A DNA stretch of 64,000 nt. Source: Streptomyces sp. HPF1205. GTDB taxonomy: Bacteria; Actinomycetota; Actinomycetes; Streptomycetales; Streptomycetaceae. The position numbers and the translations under genes were made by a program. Shown in pieces: positions 60,614-64,000 of the stretch (position 1 is its first letter; each line of letters starts with the position of its first letter). The notes under the pieces were generated by a model, which had not been told where the DNA came from, did no database searches, and saw only the letters and a list, made by a program, of their open reading frames with translations. Location: contig NZ_JAINVH010000026.1 of NCBI RefSeq assembly GCF_020400825.1, positions 59,310-123,309 of the forward strand. Reading direction: 5' to 3'.

Positions 60614-61202
60614 TCAGCGGTACCGGTCTGCCCGGCGCCCCGCGGGCCGGCGGGAGGCACGGCGGGGCCGCGCTCGTCGCCACGCGCGTCGCGCACGGGC
60701 AGGGGCGAACCGGCCGCACCGGGGCACCAGGACCCGCGGGTGAGTGGCCGTGGCATAAGGACAAGCGCGAATGTTAGCGTTAACAAGGAGCGTCGGCCGG
60801 GAGGCCGAACCTGGGTCATAAGCGCACGCCCTTGGGCGGGTGGGGGGATACGAAGCGAACACCGCGCTCATCGGATACGGTCCGCGACCATCCGATCGCG
60901 CGTCCGCATGCCCGATGGTGAAGCCCCCCGCTCCGGGCGTCAATATAGTGAACAAATTAGCCCGGAAAGTGGCATTCATTCGTCGAACGACCGTCGAATA
61001 TTGTCAACCCGACGACATTACGAGCGGTGTTCCGGCGCTCGCACCAGAGGCGACGCCTCCGGGGGCACCGTCGGGGGCGCCAGCCCGGTGCCGGCCCCGC
61101 TCCGGGCCGGCGCCCCGGAGGCCGGGCAGAAACCGGCCGGACGCGGTCGCACCGTTCCGTGAGCCCCTTGCCGCCCTGTGACAGCGGTGTTGGACAGCAC
61201 CT
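60614..61202. other. Region between the beta-rich fragment and the ROK gene
   Basis: No gene is supported in these 589 bases. The stretch contains the LacI-type operator at 60772-60785 and an AT-rich block at about 60940-61010 that probably includes the ROK gene promoter. Confidence 0.55.
60772..60785. promoter_or_regulatory. LacI-type operator
   Basis: TGTTAGCGTTAACA matches the LacI-family dyad TGTTAGCGCTAACA at 13 of 14 positions. It lies about 160 bases upstream of the opening of the truncated minus-strand frame. Confidence 0.65.
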
Positions 61203-62414
61203 GTGCAACTGCGCATCGCGGCGACGCGGACCGGGAGCCGGGAACGGGTCATCGAACTGCTCCGCACCCGCGGCGCGCTGACCCGGGCCGACCTCGCCCG
61301 GTCGCTGGGCCTGTCCCGCGCGACCGTCTCGAACGTGGTCGCCGCGCTCCACCACGAGGGCCTTGTCATCGAGCCCGGCGGCACCACCGCCGCGGGCGGC
61401 CTGCCCCGGCAGGGCCGGCCGGGAACCCTGCTCACCCTCAACCCCACGGCCGGGTTCGTGGTCGGTATCGACTTCGGCCACACCCATGTGCGCGTGATCG
61501 TCGCCGACCTGGCCCACACGGTGCTGGCCGAGAACACCCGGACCCTGGTCAGGGACCACGACGCGCACCACGCGCTGACGACCGCGGCCGGGATGGCCGA
61601 GGAGACGCTCGCCGCCTCAGGGGTGGACCGGGCCAAGGTCATCGGCGTCGGAGCGGGTGTGCCCGGCCCGGTGAACGCGCTCACGGGCGCCGTCGGGGCG
61701 TCGAGCATCGCGCCGAGCTGGGTGGGCCTGCGCCCGGCCGAGGAACTGGCCCGGCGGCTCGGCCTGCCCGTACTCGTCGACAACGTCGGCAACCTTGGCG
61801 CGCTCGCCGAGGTCACCTGGGGCGCGGGGCAAGGAGCGCAGGTCGCCGCGTACATCAAGCTCGGGACGGGGGTCGGGGCCGGCTTCGTGCTCGGTGGCCG
61901 GATCTTCCGGGGTGCCTGCGGCACCGCGGCCGAGCTCGGGCACCTGACCGTCGACCCGGCCGGGCAGGTGTGCCGCTGCGGCAACCGCGGCTGCCTGGAG
62001 AACTACGTCAGCCTGCCGGCGCTGATCAGCCAGCTCCGCACCCAATACGACACCACCCTGACAAAACACGACGTGGTCGCGCTGGCGCTGGCGGGCGACC
62101 GGGCCTGCGCCCGCGTACTGGCCGACGCGGGCCAGCGGATCGGCGCCGCCATGGCGACCATCTGCAACCTGTTCAACCCCGACCGGGTGATCGTCGGCGG
62201 CGAACTGGCCGCCGCCTGCGACATCATGCTCCCGTCGTTACGCAACGCCCTCGACCGCGACGCCCTGCCGTTCGCCGGTGCGCACGTGCAGGTCTGCCGG
62301 GGCCAACTCGGCGAACGGGCGGTCGCGCTGGGCGCGATCGCGACCGTCCTGCACGCGACCCCCCGCCTGGGCGGCTCGCCCCGCCCCGCGCCGCCGGCCG
62401 CCGCCCACCGCTGA
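61203..62414 (+). CDS. ROK-family transcriptional regulator
   Basis: The 403-residue regulator has an N-terminal winged helix-turn-helix ('ALTRADLARSLGLSRATVSN', about 25-44). A ROK domain follows, with 'FVVGIDFGHTHVRVIVADL', 'GVGAGVPGPVN', 'DNVGNLGALAEVTWGAG' and the zinc-binding 'CRCGNRGCLEN'. It is a paralogue of the rok7B7-like gene at 20.2-21.4 kb but clearly distinct. In the expected acid/base position 'DNVGN' stands for the usual 'DNDAN', so sugar-kinase activity is unlikely. The GTG at 61203 has no strong ribosome site. It probably controls nearby sugar genes, several of which are now broken. Confidence 0.88.
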   Translation: MQLRIAATRTGSRERVIELLRTRGALTRADLARSLGLSRATVSNVVAALHHEGLVIEPGGTTAAGGLPRQGRPGTLLTLNPTAGFVVGIDFGHTHVRVIVADLAHTVLAENTRTLVRDHDAHHALTTAAGMAEETLAASGVDRAKVIGVGAGVPGPVNALTGAVGASSIAPSWVGLRPAEELARRLGLPVLVDNVGNLGALAEVTWGAGQGAQVAAYIKLGTGVGAGFVLGGRIFRGACGTAAELGHLTVDPAGQVCRCGNRGCLENYVSLPALISQLRTQYDTTLTKHDVVALALAGDRACARVLADAGQRIGAAMATICNLFNPDRVIVGGELAAACDIMLPSLRNALDRDALPFAGAHVQVCRGQLGERAVALGAIATVLHATPRLGGSPRPAPPAAAHR

Positions 62415-63035
62415 ACCGGACCCGAAAGCGGCCTCGGTGGACCGTACCGGGACGTGCCTGTGCTCGTGCCGGTCCGCAACGGGCTGAGCGCCCCGCCCGG
62501 CGCGGTGGACACCGGACGGTCCCGCACAGTGGTGCGGACACGGGTGGGCGGACGTTCGTCGTCGTATGCGCCCGGCCCCGGCGGACCCGGCCCGCCGGCC
62601 CACCGTCCGCGTTCGGCCATTCACCGAGCGGCTCGCGCAGCAGCCTTGACAGGGGGTCGGCACTGGGGGCACCGTTCTGTGTCCAGTGACGTCCCATCTC
62701 AACTCCGCGCATCAGCCGGGTCGGCAGCCGCCCGCGGTGGCGTTAGCGCTAACAGAACGGAGGGCCGCTCCCCCTTCTGATCAGTCGAGTTCGGTGTCGG
62801 ACTCCGCCCGGCCGTCTTGTCCGGCAGGCGGCCCGGTGCCCCTACCGGCGACCCACGACGCGAGTGAACTGCTGTTTCCCTGAAAAGGACCACAGGTGCA
62901 GTCCTACCGCGCCGAGCCGCCCGAGCCCCCACTGCCCGGACGGCCTGGTGAGGGCACGTTCTCATGACGCTGGACCGTCGGCCCCGCACCCGACGGTCAG
63001 ACATCCCCCCACTGGCGCTAGGAGAATGATCCTTC
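62415..63035. other. Region between the ROK gene and the lectin relic
   Basis: I find no supported gene in these 621 bases. The only recognisable element is the LacI-type operator at 62742-62753. The composition is normal. Confidence 0.55.
62742..62753. promoter_or_regulatory. LacI-type operator (perfect palindrome)
   Basis: GTTAGCGCTAAC is a perfect 12-base palindrome, extended by A on the right (CGTTAGCGCTAACA). It is the core of the LacI-family site also present at 60772. The next plus-strand frame is the lectin relic at 63036. Confidence 0.7.
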
Positions 63036-63360
63036 ATGCGTTGGCTCAGTGAAGAGCCCCATGCCCGCAAGGCGTTGACGGCAGCGGCCGACATGGTCGC
63101 GGAGACGGTCCTGGCGGCGGTCGCCGACCCGGCGGCCCATGCCGCGGGAAGCACGCTCGGCGCCGCCGCGGCCGGCAGCGGCCGCCAGTGGCGCCAACCA
63201 GCGCCGGCGGGTCTCCCTCAGCAGCGACGGCCCGTACACGCCGGTCGGCGTGGATTGCGGCCGGGCGCTGGACACGCCGGGCGGGCAGACCGCCAACGGC
63301 ACGCGGGTCGAGGTCTGGGACTCGGGCGGCGGCGGCAACCAGCACTGGTCGTTCAAGTGA
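63036..63360 (+). pseudogene. Ricin-B lectin (CBM13) protein relic
   Basis: The frame starting at ATG 63036 gives an Ala-rich leader ('MRWLSEEPHARKALTAAADM'). After about 63150 the coding sense shifts to another frame, which ends at 63360 with 'DGPYTPVGVDCGRALDTPGG' and 'TANGTRVEVWDSGGGGNQHW'. The last part is one trefoil unit of a ricin-B lectin (Q-x-W, here QHW). The catalytic or other lectin domains are lost and the frames disagree, so the gene is broken by deletion and frameshift. Confidence 0.6.
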
Positions 63361-63453
63361 GCTGACCCGCCGGGGGGTTGGGCGCTCCGCCCGCCTTTCC
63401 GGCCCGCCCCACCGCCCGGTCGCGCCGGAAGGCACCCCGGGCGGGCGGGCCGG

Positions 63454-63533
63454 GGGGACCTCGGCGTACACCGCCGACGTCGCGCGACTCCAGCCTCCCT
63501 GCGAGTGGAGGGTGCGACGGCGCCGAGGTCCCC
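63454..63533 (+). other. Long inverted repeat in the region before the cutinase gene
   Basis: Arms of 13 bases (63454-63466, 63521-63533) are perfectly complementary and enclose 54 bases with further self-complementarity. The rest of the gene-free stretch 63361-63736 is GC-rich without visible features. This may be a terminator for the dead lectin gene or an RNA element of the following gene. Confidence 0.55.
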
Positions 63534-63736
63534 GCTCTTCCCCCCGGCCGAGCACCGGAGCGCGCCTCGTTCCGGGCAGTAGCGGATCGCTGTGGATTCC
63601 CACCGCGGTCCCGCGGTTCCCCCCACGACCCCCCGCCCGTTCGCGTGCGGCGGCGACCAGCGCCGTCCGGACCGGCCGGCGACCATCCGCGGCGCCTGTC
63701 GCCGGGCGGGAGGTCCCGTACAGAAGGAGTCACGTA

Positions 63737-64000
63737 ATGCGACAACCAGAATTGCCCCTGGCGGCACCCGAGGGTGCCGCCTCGCGCGGGGCCGGTACCG
63801 GCTCGGGAGGGCGTCGGATCAGGTCCGTCGTCGCCGTCATGATCGCTCTGGCGGGACTGGTCGCGACGCTGCTGGCCATCCAGCCGGCGGCCTCGGCGGC
63901 GGGCAACCCGTATCAGCGGGGTCCTGATCCGACGTTGGCCAGTGTGGCGGCGTCGAAGGGTCCGTTCGCGACGGCGCAGGTGAGTGTGGCGCCGGGCAAT
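63737..64000 (+). CDS. Cutinase/triacylglycerol lipase-like polyester hydrolase (partial, N-terminus)
   Basis: The first 88 codons are present; the gene runs off the window. ATG 63737 follows AGAAGGAG at 8 bases. A long Sec signal ('RRIRSVVAVMIALAGLVATL', cleavage near ASA-A) precedes a mature start 'AGNPYQRGPDPTLASVAASK', then 'GPFATAQVSVAPGN'. N-P-Y-x-R-G-P-x-P-T is the characteristic mature N-terminus of the actinomycete cutinase / PET-hydrolase-like lipase family (Thermobifida cutinases, Streptomyces exfoliatus lipase). The catalytic Ser-Asp-His lies beyond the window, so activity is inferred only. It would act on plant cutin or other polyesters. Confidence 0.8.
   Translation, partial: MRQPELPLAAPEGAASRGAGTGSGGRRIRSVVAVMIALAGLVATLLAIQPAASAAGNPYQRGPDPTLASVAASKGPFATAQVSVAPGN

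Overview
The window comes from a very GC-rich, sporulating actinomycete, almost certainly Streptomyces or a close relative in the Streptomycetaceae. The reasons are the strong G/C preference at third codon positions, many GTG starts, several probable leaderless promoters, and a whiI sporulation regulator with a sigma-WhiG-type promoter. The order hemE, DUF3000, whiI, rnd, fadA-fadB, dxs, xylose ABC operon, ROK regulator, chito-oligosaccharide-type ABC operon, aconitase and HTH-MurA matches, as far as I recall, the S. coelicolor chromosome around SCO6031 down to SCO5998. No tRNA, rRNA, insertion sequence or CRISPR array was seen.

Region 1 (1-32.6 kb) is conserved core. It holds haem synthesis (coproheme decarboxylase, coproporphyrinogen oxidase, uroporphyrinogen decarboxylase), development (whiI), RNase D, a thiolase / multifunctional beta-oxidation pair, an amino-acid permease and the first non-mevalonate enzyme (dxs). 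It also holds two sugar importers on either side of a ROK repressor, aconitase, a methyltransferase coupled to a membrane protein, and an HTH-MurA fusion whose promoter contains a palindrome. Perfect hairpins close most units, and attenuator-like hairpins follow the binding-protein genes xylF and ngcE.

Region 2 (32.8-40.3 kb) is an accessory island of visibly lower GC. Its centre is a five-gene minus-strand cassette with three overlapping gene junctions: a small EACC1-like protein, an HExxH metallopeptidase-like protein, a DUF262 (ParB/GmrSD-like) protein, an AAA/DUF3696 ATPase and an orphan partner. I regard it as the best candidate for an undescribed conflict or anti-phage system here. A broken HTH regulator, a reductase and a small Cys-containing protein follow.

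Region 3 (40.3-54.5 kb) carries a secreted CBM2-GH43 enzyme, arginine deiminase with ornithine carbamoyltransferase, the Pnkp/Hen1 RNA-repair pair, homocysteine methyltransferase, an F420-type oxidoreductase, an ATPase/MazG pair, and small conserved proteins. A 10 x 8 bp G-rich array lies upstream of hen1.

Region 4 (54.6-64 kb) is a plant-polymer region in partial decay. Polygalacturonase (GH28) and pectin methylesterase (CE8) are intact. A GDSL esterase, a TrmA-type methyltransferase, a secreted enzyme and a ricin-B lectin survive only as fragments. A second ROK regulator and two LacI-type operators lie among the fragments, and the window ends inside a cutinase/lipase-like gene.
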